NCBI RefSeq assembly: GCF_003752465.1
Contig: NZ_RKHJ01000001.1
Location: 620,001 to 684,000, forward strand
Reading direction: 5' to 3'
From: Agrococcus jenensis
Lineage (GTDB): Bacteria > Actinomycetota > Actinomycetes > Actinomycetales > Microbacteriaceae
DNA length: 64,000 nucleotides
A program made the position numbers and the translations under genes. Positions 1 to 8,805 of the stretch are shown piece after piece; the first letter of the stretch is position 1, and every line of letters starts with the position of its first letter. The notes beneath the pieces were generated by a model. That model did no database searches, was not told the DNA's origin, and was given only the letters and a program-made list of their open reading frames with translations.

Positions 1-71
1 CTCGTTGCACGGCAACCATAGGCCGCCCGGGTCCGAGTCTCCTGGACGTCCCGTGGCAGCTGCGTGGGCGC

Positions 72-1169
72 TCAGCGGTAGACGCCGGCCAGCCGCACGG
101 CGCCGCCGTCGACGCCCTTGGCGCCCTGCACCCATCCCGCGCCCTGCAGCGCGTCGGTGCCGATCGGCTCGACGCGGCCGACGGTGGCGGCGTCGATGCC
201 GGCGCGCTCGCTCGCCGCGACGACCGACGCCGCGTCGGCTTCGTCGACGACGACGAGCATCCCGAGCCCCAGGTTCCAGGTGCCCTCTGCCTGCGTGAGG
301 GGGAAGCCGCCCAGCTGCGCGAGCGCGCCGAACACCGGGGGCACCTGCCAGCCGCTGCGGTCGATCTCGACCGACATGCCCTGCGGCAGCACCCGCGCGA
401 GGTTCGCGGCGATGCCGCCGCCCGTGACGTGCGAGATGGAGCGGATGCCGAGGCCGTCGTCGAGCATGCCGAGCAGCGGGAGCGTGTAGAGCCTGGTCGG
501 CTCGAGCAGCACCTCGGCGGCGACGCCGCCCAGGTCGTCGACCCGGTCCGTGAGCGCGATGCCGCGCTCGGCCAGGATGTGGCGCACGAGCGAGAAGCCG
601 TTGGAGTGCAGCCCCGACGAGGCCATCGCGACCACCACGTCGCCGGTCTGCACGCGCTCGGCGCCGAGCACCGCATCCGCCTCGACGATGCCGACCGCGG
701 CGCCCGCGACGTCGTAGTCGTCGGGCTCCATGACGCCGGGGTGCTCCGCCGTCTCGCCGCCGACGAGCGCGGTGCCGGTGGCCTCGCAGCCGAGCGCGAT
801 GCCGCGCACGATGTCGGCGATGCGCTCGGGCACGACGCGGCCGCACGCGATGTAGTCGGTCATGAAGAGCGGCTTCGCGCCCACCACGACGATGTCGTCG
901 ACGACCATGCCGACGAGGTCCTGGCCGATCGTGTCGTGCTTGTCGATCGCCTGCGCGAGCGCGATCTTCGTGCCGACGCCGTCGGTCGACGTCGCGAGCA
1001 GCGGCTTCGCGTAGGCGCCGGCGGCCGAGAGGTCGAACAGGCCGGCGAAGCCGCCGACGCCGCCGAGCACGCCGGGGCCGTGCGTGCGCGACACGGCGGC
1101 CTTCATGAGCTCCACGGCGCGGTCGCCCGCCTCGGTGTCGACGCCGGCGGACGCATACGGATCGGTCAT
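72..1169 (-). CDS. purM: Phosphoribosylformylglycinamidine cyclo-ligase (AIR synthetase)
   Basis: PurM closes the imidazole ring in step 5 of purine synthesis, turning FGAM plus ATP into AIR. The 365-residue protein shows the nucleotide-binding motif STDGVGTK near residue 62 and GGETAEHPG near residue 137, both hallmarks of the PurM/PurL superfamily, and its length is close to the usual 345 or so. The ATG at 1169 is preceded on its own strand by TAGCCT (top-strand AGGCTA, 1176-1181) with only 6 nt between, so the mRNA is probably leaderless. It is divergent from tdh, and a 63-bp palindrome lies between them. purF is about 4.5 kb away rather than adjacent. Confidence 0.95.
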   Translation of the reverse strand: MTDPYASAGVDTEAGDRAVELMKAAVSRTHGPGVLGGVGGFAGLFDLSAAGAYAKPLLATSTDGVGTKIALAQAIDKHDTIGQDLVGMVVDDIVVVGAKPLFMTDYIACGRVVPERIADIVRGIALGCEATGTALVGGETAEHPGVMEPDDYDVAGAAVGIVEADAVLGAERVQTGDVVVAMASSGLHSNGFSLVRHILAERGIALTDRVDDLGGVAAEVLLEPTRLYTLPLLGMLDDGLGIRSISHVTGGGIAANLARVLPQGMSVEIDRSGWQVPPVFGALAQLGGFPLTQAEGTWNLGLGMLVVVDEADAASVVAASERAGIDAATVGRVEPIGTDALQGAGWVQGAKGVDGGAVRLAGVYR

Positions 1170-1206
1170 GCTCCCAGGCTACCGAGCCCTGCCACCGCGG
1201 GTGATC

Positions 1207-1269
1207 CTCAACGGAGCGATCGGCGGCGCAAGGGGATAGTGCCCTCGTGCCGCCAGCTGCTCCGTTGAG
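1207..1269. repeat. 63-bp palindromic element, family A, copy 1
   Basis: A 63-bp imperfect inverted repeat starts CTCAACGGAGC and ends GCTCCGTTGAG. Its stem encloses the loop GATAGTG, closed by GGG/CCC. It sits in the divergent purM/tdh intergenic region, so it cannot simply be a transcription terminator. Copies of exactly the same length lie at 19075-19137 and 60064-60126. Confidence 0.9.
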
Positions 1270-1328
1270 AGTCCAGCGCGGGTGGTTGGATGGGGGCGGC
1301 ACACCCACCACTGTCGACGGAGACGCCC

Positions 1329-2411
1329 ATGCATGCACTCGTGACCCGAGGCAGGCCAGGACTCGAGCTGATCGAGCTGCCCGAGCCCGAGACCCCCGCC
1401 GGCCATGTCAAGGTGCGCGTGCTGCGCGCCGGCATCTGCGGCACCGACCTCCACATCGACGCGTGGGATGCCTGGGCGCAGTCGGCCGTCACGCCCGGCC
1501 TCACCGTCGGGCACGAGTTCTGCGGCGAGATCGTCGAGGTGGGCGAGGGCGTCACCGACTACGCCGTCGGCCAGATCATGTCGGGCGAGGGCCACGTCGT
1601 CTGCGGCCACTGCCGCAACTGCCGCGCCGGGCGCCGCCACCTGTGCATCCGCACGGCGAACCTCGGGGTGCAGCGCGACGGCTGCTTCGCGGAGTACGTC
1701 GTGCTCCCCGCGTCGAACGTGTGGGTGCACCCGGGCGTGACCGCCGGCTCCACCACACCGGACCAGCTCGACGTCTTCGGCATCTACGACCCGTTCGGCA
1801 ACGCCGTGCACACGGCGCTGAAGTTCCCGGTGATCGGCGAGGACGTGCTCGTGACCGGCGCCGGCCCGATCGGGCTCATGGCCGCCATGGTCGCCCGGCA
1901 CGCGGGCGCCCGCCACATCGTCATCACCGACATCGCCGAGCCGCGGCTCGAGCTCGCGCGGTCGCTGGGCTTCCGCGCCTTGGATCCGCGAGGCGCAGCA
2001 GGCGGCCCCTCGCCGCTCGCGGCCGTGCAGCACGAGCTCGGCATGCAGGAGGGCTTCGACGTCGCGCTCGAGATGTCGGGCGCGCCGAGCGCGCTCGGGA
2101 ACATCATCGAGAACCTGAACTTCGGCGGCCGCATCGCCGTGCTCGGACTCCCGTCGCGGCCCATCGAGATCGACCTCGGCAAGGTCGTCTCGCACATGCT
2201 CACCATCCAGGGCATCTACGGCCGCGAGATGTACGAGACCTGGTACGCCATGTCGGCGATGGCGCAGACCGGCCTCGACGTGGCGCCCGTCATCACCGAC
2301 CGCTTCGCCTTCGCCGACTGGCAGGGCGCGCTCGACCGCGCGCGCTCGGGCGCGGCCGGCAAGGTCATCCTCGACTTCACCAGCACCGCCACCGACTCCC
2401 AGGGAGCCTGA
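1329..2411 (+). CDS. tdh: L-threonine 3-dehydrogenase
   Basis: This zinc-dependent medium-chain dehydrogenase oxidises L-threonine to 2-amino-3-ketobutyrate with NAD. The catalytic zinc segment [10 protein letters not shown] (near residue 40), [13 protein letters not shown], the structural-zinc cysteines in CGHCRNC..HLC (near 100) and the Rossmann GAGPIG are all visible. An in-frame ATG at 1290 exists, but the ATG at 1329 has GGAG 7 nt upstream and gives a 360-residue protein without an unrelated leader. It is followed after 3 nt by kbl, the next enzyme of the pathway, so the two form an operon. The pairing makes the threonine assignment strong over other sugar-alcohol dehydrogenases. Confidence 0.9.
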   Translation: MHALVTRGRPGLELIELPEPETPAGHVKVRVLRAGICGTDLHIDAWDAWAQSAVTPGLTVGHEFCGEIVEVGEGVTDYAVGQIMSGEGHVVCGHCRNCRAGRRHLCIRTANLGVQRDGCFAEYVVLPASNVWVHPGVTAGSTTPDQLDVFGIYDPFGNAVHTALKFPVIGEDVLVTGAGPIGLMAAMVARHAGARHIVITDIAEPRLELARSLGFRALDPRGAAGGPSPLAAVQHELGMQEGFDVALEMSGAPSALGNIIENLNFGGRIAVLGLPSRPIEIDLGKVVSHMLTIQGIYGREMYETWYAMSAMAQTGLDVAPVITDRFAFADWQGALDRARSGAAGKVILDFTSTATDSQGA

Positions 2412-2414
2412 ACC

Positions 2415-3593
2415 ATGTTCTCCGCCCGCGCATCCATCACCGAAGAGCTCGCCGACATCGAGGCCGCCGGCCTCACGAAGCGCGAGCGGCCGCTCGAGTC
2501 GCCGCAGTCGGCGACCGTCGTCGCTGGCGGTGCGGAGGTGCTCAACTTCTGCGCGAACAACTACCTCGGCCTCGCCGACCACCCGCAGATCGTCGAGGCG
2601 GCGAAGGCCGCGCTCGACGACTGGGGCTTCGGGATGGCCTCGGTGCGGTTCATCTGCGGCACCCAGACCCAGCACCTCGAGCTCGAGTCGCGGCTCGCGA
2701 CGTTCCTCGGGCAGGACGCGTGCATCCTCTACTCGTCGTGCTTCGACGCGAACGGCGGGCTCTTCGAGACGCTGCTCAGCGCCGACGACGCCGTGATCTC
2801 GGACGCGCTCAACCACGCGTCGATCATCGACGGCATCCGGCTGTCGAAGGCCGCCCGCTACCGCTACGCGAACCGCGACATGGCCGAGCTCGAGGCACTG
2901 CTGCAGGAGTCGGCCGGTGCCCGCCGCCGCCTCATCGTCACCGACGGCGTCTTCTCGATGGACGGCTACCTCGCCCCGCTCGAGGCGATCTGCGACCTCG
3001 CCGAGCGCTACGACGCGATGGTGATGGTCGACGACTCGCACGCGGTGGGGTTCACCGGGCCGTCGGGCGCCGGCACTCCCGAGCTCGCCGGGGTGCAGGA
3101 CCGGGTCGACATCATCTCCGGCACGCTCGGCAAGGCCCTCGGCGGTGCCTCCGGCGGCTACATCGCGGCGCGCGCCGAGATCGTCGACCTGCTGCGCCAG
3201 CGCTCGCGGCCCTACCTCTTCTCGAACGCGCTCGCGCCGTCGGTCGTGGCGGGATCGCTGGCCGCGCTCGACCTCGTCGAGGGGGCCGGCGAGCTGCGCG
3301 AGCGGCTGCAGCGCAACACCGTGCGCTTCCGTGAGGCCATGGAGGCGGCCGGCTTCGAGCTGCTGCCGGGCGAGCACCCGATCACCGCGGTGATGTTCCA
3401 CGACGCGCGGCTCGCGGGCCGCATGGCGGATGCGATGCTCGAGGAGGGCGTCTACGTCACGGCCTTCTCGTTCCCCGTCGTGCCCAAGGGTCAGGCGCGC
3501 ATCCGCGTGCAGCTCTCGGCGGCGCACTCGGACGACGACGTCGATCGCGCGGTCGCGGCCTTCGCGGCCTCGCGCGAGCGCGTCGCCGCCTGA
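2415..3593 (+). CDS. kbl: Glycine C-acetyltransferase (2-amino-3-ketobutyrate CoA ligase)
   Basis: Kbl is a PLP enzyme of the alpha-oxoamine synthase family that cleaves 2-amino-3-ketobutyrate with CoA to glycine and acetyl-CoA. Signature segments are [13 protein letters not shown] near residue 46, FDANGG near 112, DDSHAVGF near 208 and the PLP-lysine context [14 protein letters not shown] near 240. The length of 392 matches the family (about 398). The ATG has AGGGAG about 10 nt upstream, overlapping the end of tdh, which indicates translational coupling. Together tdh-kbl supply glycine, a direct purine precursor, which fits the purine neighbourhood. Confidence 0.95.
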   Translation: MFSARASITEELADIEAAGLTKRERPLESPQSATVVAGGAEVLNFCANNYLGLADHPQIVEAAKAALDDWGFGMASVRFICGTQTQHLELESRLATFLGQDACILYSSCFDANGGLFETLLSADDAVISDALNHASIIDGIRLSKAARYRYANRDMAELEALLQESAGARRRLIVTDGVFSMDGYLAPLEAICDLAERYDAMVMVDDSHAVGFTGPSGAGTPELAGVQDRVDIISGTLGKALGGASGGYIAARAEIVDLLRQRSRPYLFSNALAPSVVAGSLAALDLVEGAGELRERLQRNTVRFREAMEAAGFELLPGEHPITAVMFHDARLAGRMADAMLEEGVYVTAFSFPVVPKGQARIRVQLSAAHSDDDVDRAVAAFAASRERVAA

Positions 3594-3809
3594 CCGCGCC
3601 GTGGGGCTGCTCGACCGCTGGCGGCGTCGCCGCACCGACGTGCGCTGATCGTCGCGCACTGGGTCGGCGCCGGGCACGCGTTCGAGGTGCTGGTGCCGTG
3701 AGCGCGGGGCTTTCGTGAGCCGGCGGTGGCCGCCCGCGAGCCCGCATCCGCACCCGCGGCGAGGAGCATCGGGGTACAAGCGGTCATAGACGCCCGCTCC
3801 GGCCCCGCG

Positions 3810-3854
3810 TACCTTCGACGCCATGTCGCGGATGGCGACCGAGCGCGGAGGAGG
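3810..3854 (+). promoter_or_regulatory. Putative promoter and strong RBS for the 3860 gene
   Basis: TACCTT at 3810-3815 resembles a -10 hexamer. GGAGGAGG at 3847-3854 is an unusually strong Shine-Dalgarno, 5 nt before the GTG at 3860 and it decides that start. The rest of 3594-3809 has no recognisable gene. Confidence 0.45.
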
Positions 3855-3859
3855 TCTGC

Positions 3860-5542
3860 GTGGCGAGCGACGTCGAAGGGCCCGCGCGCCGGGATCGCCG
3901 CTGGGCGAGGGTCGCGGCGGCCGCGCTCGGTGCGCTCGCCCTCTGCTCGCTCGGCGTGCCGCTGCTCCACCAGACGCTGACGCAGGCTGCCGCCACGCGC
4001 CTGAGCGACGGCACGCTCGCGGCACCGGACCTCGGCGCGGTCGACCTCGGTGGGCTCGAGGGCGGAGCGGCGGACGGCGGCGAGCCGGGCGATCGCTCGC
4101 TGGTCGCGGTCGCTGACGGCACGGCTGCTCGCGTCGACGGCTCGGCCGTGCACCTCACGGCCTTCGCGGACGGATCGCGCACAGAGTCGACGCTCGGGCT
4201 CCGCGGCGACGTGCTGGGCGTCGCCCTCTCGCCGACGGCGGACCTGCTCGCGGCGGTGGACGCGACCGGCGCGCTGTCGCTGTTCGAGGTCGAGGGTGCC
4301 GACGCGTCACCGCTCAGCGCGACGACGGTGCAGCTCGACGACGCGGCCGGCGCGGCGGTCGCGACGAGCGCCGACGGCGCGTACGTGGCGGTGGCGCCCG
4401 CGAGCTCCCAGCGGCTCCAGCTGCGCAGCCGCGGGAGCGGTCCCGCTCGCGAGGTGGACCTGGATCGGGAGATCACCGCCGTCGCGTCCGGGCCGGCATC
4501 GACGGTGTACGCGCTGACCGACAACGCGGTGTTCGTGCTCGATGCGGCGGCGGGGCGGGTGCTCGACTCCGCCATCCCCCCGAGCGGCGGCCCGACGGGC
4601 GTGGCGCTCGTCGACGACGGCGCCGCGGTCGCCGTCTGGAACGACGCGGAGCTGCTGCTGCTCGACCCCCGCTCGCTGCACGCCTCCGCGCGCTACGACC
4701 CCGCGGACCCGATCACCGGCGCCGCCGACGGGGCGACCGACGGCACGCTCATGGTCGCCACCGGCGGATCCGTGCCGCGCCTGGCGCTCGTCGAGCTCGG
4801 CTCCGGCGCCACCCTCTCGGAGATCCGCCTCGGCACCCCGCTGCCGACGGCCGCCCTCGGCCACTCCCGCGACCCCGGGTCGCTGCTGGTGGCCACGACG
4901 CAGGGCGTCGCGCTCGGCTCCTGGGAGGCATCCCGCGTGCCCTGGCCGATGTGGTGGGCGGTCGCCGCCTCGCTCGCGCTGCTGGCAGGCGTCTGCGTCA
5001 TCCTCGCCGTGCGGGCCGACCCGCGCGCGCTCGTCGCGGCAGCGCCGACGATCGCCGAGAGCTACCCGGCAGTGCTCGCGGTGCCGACCCGCGAGCTCGC
5101 CGAGCGCCTGACGCAGCCCGGGCTCTCGCGAGCGCCGCCGGAGGACGCGCCGCGGCCCGGCGAGTCCATCGCCGACCGCATGGCGGCCCTGTCGTTCGAC
5201 GTCGTCGCGCCGGCGAGCGAGCAGCGGGTCGTCGAGCTCATCCGGTCGGAGGCGCTCGGCACGAGCGACGACACGACGGAGGCCGCCGTCGACCGCATCC
5301 TGGTCGGGAGCACGGTCACCGGCGGCGTCCGCAGGCACGGTGTGCGGGTCGGGACGTTCGTCGTCGACCTCTCCCCCGCTGCCGATGACGCGACGCGCGC
5401 CCGCTTCCGGGTGCGGTGGTTCCTGACGACGCCCGCGATGGTGCCGTTCGTCGGAGTCCACGAGGAGCACAGCGTGGCGCTCGAACCGCTGCGCGAGCTC
5501 GCGGAGCGGCTCGCCCACCGGCTGCAGCACCCGGACGCCTGA
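3860..5542 (+). CDS. Two-TM membrane protein with extracytoplasmic propeller-like domain
   Basis: I do not recognise a named family. The 560-residue protein has a basic N-terminus, a first membrane segment at about residues 18-40, a long outer region to about 355 made of repeated strand-rich units (each with Ala/Gly-Asp-rich turns, such as VALSPTADLLAAV and ATSADGAYVAVAP), a second membrane segment near 360-383 (WPMWWAVAASLALL) and a roughly 175-residue cytoplasmic tail. The repeated units resemble WD40/YVTN-type beta-propeller blades. The tail ends in a compact alpha/beta segment with no catalytic motif I can name. The gene stands alone between kbl and purF. A sensory or scaffold role is possible but unproven. 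Confidence 0.75.
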   Translation: MASDVEGPARRDRRWARVAAAALGALALCSLGVPLLHQTLTQAAATRLSDGTLAAPDLGAVDLGGLEGGAADGGEPGDRSLVAVADGTAARVDGSAVHLTAFADGSRTESTLGLRGDVLGVALSPTADLLAAVDATGALSLFEVEGADASPLSATTVQLDDAAGAAVATSADGAYVAVAPASSQRLQLRSRGSGPAREVDLDREITAVASGPASTVYALTDNAVFVLDAAAGRVLDSAIPPSGGPTGVALVDDGAAVAVWNDAELLLLDPRSLHASARYDPADPITGAADGATDGTLMVATGGSVPRLALVELGSGATLSEIRLGTPLPTAALGHSRDPGSLLVATTQGVALGSWEASRVPWPMWWAVAASLALLAGVCVILAVRADPRALVAAAPTIAESYPAVLAVPTRELAERLTQPGLSRAPPEDAPRPGESIADRMAALSFDVVAPASEQRVVELIRSEALGTSDDTTEAAVDRILVGSTVTGGVRRHGVRVGTFVVDLSPAADDATRARFRVRWFLTTPAMVPFVGVHEEHSVALEPLRELAERLAHRLQHPDA

Positions 5543-5596
5543 CCGGGTCTCCCCGTCGCGCCCTCCCGGCGGCGCGGCTCGGCACGCGCGCCTCGG

Positions 5597-5629
5597 TAGA
5601 CTGGACTCCTCCCCCCGCGACAGAAGGAG
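5597..5629 (+). promoter_or_regulatory. purF -10 element and RBS
   Basis: TAGACT at 5597-5602 is a good -10. GAAGGAG at 5623-5629 is the Shine-Dalgarno 7 nt before the GTG at 5637. The predicted leader is about 28 nt, too short for a riboswitch. Confidence 0.5.
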
Positions 5630-5636
5630 CTCGCCT

Positions 5637-7094
5637 GTGTGCGGCATCGTCGGCATCGTCTCCGACTCGAGCGTCAACCAGCAGGTCTACGACGCACTCG
5701 CGCTCCTCCAGCACCGCGGGCAGGACTCCACCGGCATCGCGACGGCCGAGCACCGCTCGATCCACGTCAAGAAGGCCAAGGGTCAGGTGCGTGAGGCGTT
5801 CCGCACCCGCGACATGCGGGCGCTGCTCGGCAAGATCGGCCTCGGCCACGTGCGCTACGCGACCCGCGGCGAGGCGACGAACGAGCTCGAGGCGCAGCCG
5901 TTCTACGTGAACGCGCCCTACGGCATCGTGCTCGTGCACAACGGCAACCTCACGAACACGCGCGAGCTCGAGCACGCGCTCGCGACCGTCGACCACCGGC
6001 ACGTCAACACCGGCAGCGACACCGAGATGCTCGTCAACGTGCTCGGCTCCGAGTTGCAGACGCTCGTCAAGGGCGGCGACCTCGACGCCGAGCGGCTGTT
6101 CACCGCCGTCCGCCGCGTGCACGAGCGGGTCGAGGGCTCCTACGGCGTCATCGCGCTCATCGCCGGTCACGGCCTGCTCGCCTTCCGCGACCCCTTCGGC
6201 ATCCGCCCGCTCGTGCTCGGCTCGCGCCTCGCCGAGAGCGGCCGCACCGAGTGGATGGTCGCGAGCGAGTCCGTCGCGCTCACCGGCTCCGGCTTCCACA
6301 TCGAGCGCGACGTCGCCCCCGGCGAGGCTGTGTTCATCACCCCCGACGGCGAGCTCGCCTCGGCGCAGACGCACGACGCCCCTGTGCTGCTGCCGTGCTC
6401 GTTCGAGTACGTCTACCTCGCGCGCCCGGACTCGGTGATGAACGGCATCAACGTCTACGAGTCGCGCCTGCGCATGGGCGAGCGGCTCGCTGACACGATC
6501 GAGCGCTACACGCCCTCCGGCGCGATCGACGTGGTCATGCCCATCCCCGACTCGTCGCGGCCCGCCGCGATGGAGGTCGCGCGCCGCCTCGGCATCGAGT
6601 ACCGCGAGGGCTTCTACAAGAACCGCTACGTCGGCCGCACCTTCATCATGCCCGGGCAGCAGGAGCGCAAGAAGTCTGTGAAGCAGAAGCTCAACGCGCT
6701 CGAGAGCGAGTTCCGCGGCAAGAACGTGCTCGTCGTCGACGACTCGATCGTGCGCGGCACCACGAGCCGCGAGATCGTCGAGATGATGCGCTCGGTCGGC
6801 ACCAACTCCGTCACGTTCACCTCCGCGGCGCCGCCCGTGCGCTACCCGCACGTCTACGGCATCAACATGCCGTCGCGCGCCGAGCTGATCGCCTCCGGCC
6901 GCTCGATCCCGCAGGTCAACGAGGCGCTCGGCAGCGACTTCCTCGTCTACCAGGAGGTCGACGACCTGCAGCGCGCCATCCTCGACGGCTCCGACATCCA
7001 GGGCCTCGACATGTCGTGCTTCACGGGTGAGTACGTCACCGGCACCGTGACCGACGAGTACCTCGACTGGGTGGAGCGCACGCAGCTCAGCTGA
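5637..7094 (+). CDS. purF: Amidophosphoribosyltransferase
   Basis: PurF makes 5-phosphoribosylamine from PRPP and glutamine, the committed step of purine synthesis. The GTG start puts Cys2 (MCGIVGIV) directly after Met, so the N-terminal nucleophile is freed by Met removal with no propeptide. The glutaminase domain shows HVRYATRGE and HNGNLTN. The PRPP site VVDDSIVRGTTS lies near residue 364. Length is 485. Apart from Cys2 I see only Cys254 (LLPCSFEY) and one Cys near the C-terminus (DMSCFTG). Two of the four positions that bind Fe-S in the Bacillus subtilis type therefore seem to be replaced. Flanking genes are not purine genes. Confidence 0.96.
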   Translation: MCGIVGIVSDSSVNQQVYDALALLQHRGQDSTGIATAEHRSIHVKKAKGQVREAFRTRDMRALLGKIGLGHVRYATRGEATNELEAQPFYVNAPYGIVLVHNGNLTNTRELEHALATVDHRHVNTGSDTEMLVNVLGSELQTLVKGGDLDAERLFTAVRRVHERVEGSYGVIALIAGHGLLAFRDPFGIRPLVLGSRLAESGRTEWMVASESVALTGSGFHIERDVAPGEAVFITPDGELASAQTHDAPVLLPCSFEYVYLARPDSVMNGINVYESRLRMGERLADTIERYTPSGAIDVVMPIPDSSRPAAMEVARRLGIEYREGFYKNRYVGRTFIMPGQQERKKSVKQKLNALESEFRGKNVLVVDDSIVRGTTSREIVEMMRSVGTNSVTFTSAAPPVRYPHVYGINMPSRAELIASGRSIPQVNEALGSDFLVYQEVDDLQRAILDGSDIQGLDMSCFTGEYVTGTVTDEYLDWVERTQLS

Positions 7095-7107
7095 GCGCTG
7101 TGTCGGG

Positions 7108-8178
7108 TCAGGCGACCCGCTCTCGCGGGGCGGGAGCCCACGCGCCGAGTCCTGCCACCAGGCAGGCGATGGATGCGCCGAGCACCACGTCCGGCAGCGG
7201 CACGCTCGTGAGCAGCAGGGCCGCGATGGCGGCACCGAGCGCTGCCGCGAGGAGCAGCAGCGTCACCGCGCGCGGCGCGAAGGTCACGCCGGAGCGTCGC
7301 GCGAGCTCCGCGAGCGCGACCGCGGCCGCGAGCCCGATGCCGAGCACCGCGGCGCTGAGCACGTCGAGGGCGCCGGGGCGCGCGATCGGGGCGACGAGGG
7401 CTGCGGCCCCGGCGAGCGTCGCGAGCAGCGCACCGCCGCGGCCGAGCCCCAGCCGCGCCACCAGGCGGGCCAGCGGCGGCCCCGCGAGCCCGCCGATCGC
7501 CAGGGTGAGCGCTGCGGGTCCGGCCGGCTGCGGCTCGTCGGCGCCGAGCGCAGAGAGGGCGGGGCGCAGCGCGACGACCGCTGCCGCGCCGGCCACTGCG
7601 ACCGCGAGCAGCGGCAGCAGCCGCGCGGGCGGCGCCGATCCGGTCGCGGCGGGCGCGCTCTCGGGCTCGACATCGGCCGCAGGGCGGACGAGCAGCGCGA
7701 GCGCCGCGAGCTCGAGCAGCGCGACGACCGCGAGCACGACGAGCGCCGGCTGGCCGAGCGCTGCCGCCGCGGCGACGAGCGCCGCGCCGCCGGCGAGGCC
7801 GAGCAGGCTCGGCGCGAGGCGCACGCGCGGCGCGAGGCTCGGGTCCGCAGCACCGGCGGCGCTCATCGCGCGCGCGTGCATGCCGGCCGCGGCGGCGAGC
7901 GGCGCGACGAGCACGGCGGTGTGCAGCTCGCCCGCGAGCAGCGACGCGACCGCGACAGCGACGACCGCGACGAGCGAGAGGACGAGCGCGCCGACGACGA
8001 CGCTGCGCGCTCGGGCGCGCAGCGGCAGCAGCACGCCGATCGCAGCGGTGCCCGCGGCGACCGCGCCGCCCAGTGCCAGCGATGCGGGCGCGATCGGCTG
8101 CGAGGCGACGAGCACCGCGGCCGCACCCCAACTGGCGCACGCGAGGGCGTGCGCCAGCCCGAGCCGCGCACGCGGCAC
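7108..8178 (-). CDS. Polytopic membrane protein, MFS-like
   Basis: The protein is almost entirely Ala/Leu/Val hydrophobic, with about ten to twelve membrane segments separated by short Arg-containing loops, which suggests a major-facilitator-type transporter. No substrate motif is readable. The reading frame extends upstream to 8322, but a GTG at 8178 lies one base after the stop of the upstream gene (TGA, 8182-8180). It gives a 356-residue product that begins just before the first membrane segment, so I prefer it. The three minus-strand genes 9735-7108 may be co-transcribed. It converges on purF with only 13 nt between stops. Confidence 0.7.
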   Translation of the reverse strand: MPRARLGLAHALACASWGAAAVLVASQPIAPASLALGGAVAAGTAAIGVLLPLRARARSVVVGALVLSLVAVVAVAVASLLAGELHTAVLVAPLAAAAGMHARAMSAAGAADPSLAPRVRLAPSLLGLAGGAALVAAAAALGQPALVVLAVVALLELAALALLVRPAADVEPESAPAATGSAPPARLLPLLAVAVAGAAAVVALRPALSALGADEPQPAGPAALTLAIGGLAGPPLARLVARLGLGRGGALLATLAGAAALVAPIARPGALDVLSAAVLGIGLAAAVALAELARRSGVTFAPRAVTLLLLAAALGAAIAALLLTSVPLPDVVLGASIACLVAGLGAWAPAPRERVA

Positions 8179-8179
8179 G

Positions 8180-8704
8180 TCAGGCCTCGCGCGGGCGGTC
8201 GTCGTCGGTGGCCAGGTCGCGCGCATCAGCGCGGCCGGGGCTGCGGCCGGGGCCGTCAGCGTCCAGCGCGGTGGGCGCGTCGACGCCGGGACCGGCGTCG
8301 AGGTGCTCGAACGCCGCCTCACCCGCGTCGGCCGCGGCGAGCTCGTCGAGCGTCTCCCGCTCGCGCGTCTCGACCCGCTCCGCGACGGCGGTGCGCGTGC
8401 CCTTCGCGAGCGAGCGGTCGACGATGAGCGCGACGATGCCGCCGACCGCGGCCCCGGCGACGAAGCCGATCACGAGCACGAGCCCGATCACCGCGGTCGT
8501 GTCGACCGGCTGGCCTGCTTCGTTGACCGCGGGCTCCGTGATCGACGACAGGATCCAGGCGATGACGATGCCGAGCACCGATCCGATCGCCATGAAGACG
8601 CCGTACCTGGGCGAGCGTCGCACGGTCACGCTGAGCTCCTCGCGCGTGGTCTCGTGCTGCTGGCCCTCGTCGCCCTGCGGGGCCGGCTCGCGCGTGGCAT
8701 CCAT
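8180..8704 (-). CDS. Small two-TM membrane protein of unknown function
   Basis: The 174-residue product begins MDATREPAPQ, has a short polar N-terminus, the conserved-looking segment VTVRRSPRYGVFMAIG, two membrane helices (about residues 34-58 and 70-95) and a long acidic, Asp/Glu-rich C-terminal tail. Similar small proteins with the VRRSPRYGVF segment occur widely in Microbacteriaceae, to my memory, without an assigned role. The longer frame upstream has no membrane character and is rejected. An in-frame ATG at 8716 (MLVGMDATRE) is an alternative start. The stop is 1 nt from the start of the 7108-8178 transporter-like gene. Confidence 0.75.
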   Translation of the reverse strand: MDATREPAPQGDEGQQHETTREELSVTVRRSPRYGVFMAIGSVLGIVIAWILSSITEPAVNEAGQPVDTTAVIGLVLVIGFVAGAAVGGIVALIVDRSLAKGTRTAVAERVETRERETLDELAAADAGEAAFEHLDAGPGVDAPTALDADGPGRSPGRADARDLATDDDRPREA

Positions 8705-8805
8705 GCCGACCAGCATCCCACGCGCCCGACGACGCATCCGCAACCGAGCCGGTGCGGGGAGGTCGGGATCGTCGCGCCGGCCGACCACGGACCGGGTCGA
8801 GGAGC

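Noticed and set aside
1207..1269. Family A palindrome read as an intrinsic terminator
   Set aside because: It lies between divergent gene starts, has no T-run, and recurs with the same loop in other contexts.
3601..3648. GTG-initiated 15-codon ORF just after kbl
   Set aside because: No -10 at leaderless distance, no Shine-Dalgarno and Arg-rich composition typical of random GC-rich sequence.
1179..4025. Open frame of 948 codons on the minus strand
   Set aside because: It is a GC-bias shadow antisense to tdh and kbl; composition is Arg/Asp/Val-rich with no domain, and the sense genes are unambiguous.
5543..5636. Possible purine riboswitch ahead of purF
   Set aside because: The predicted leader is under 40 nt and no purine-aptamer motif is visible; the same holds for purS and purL.
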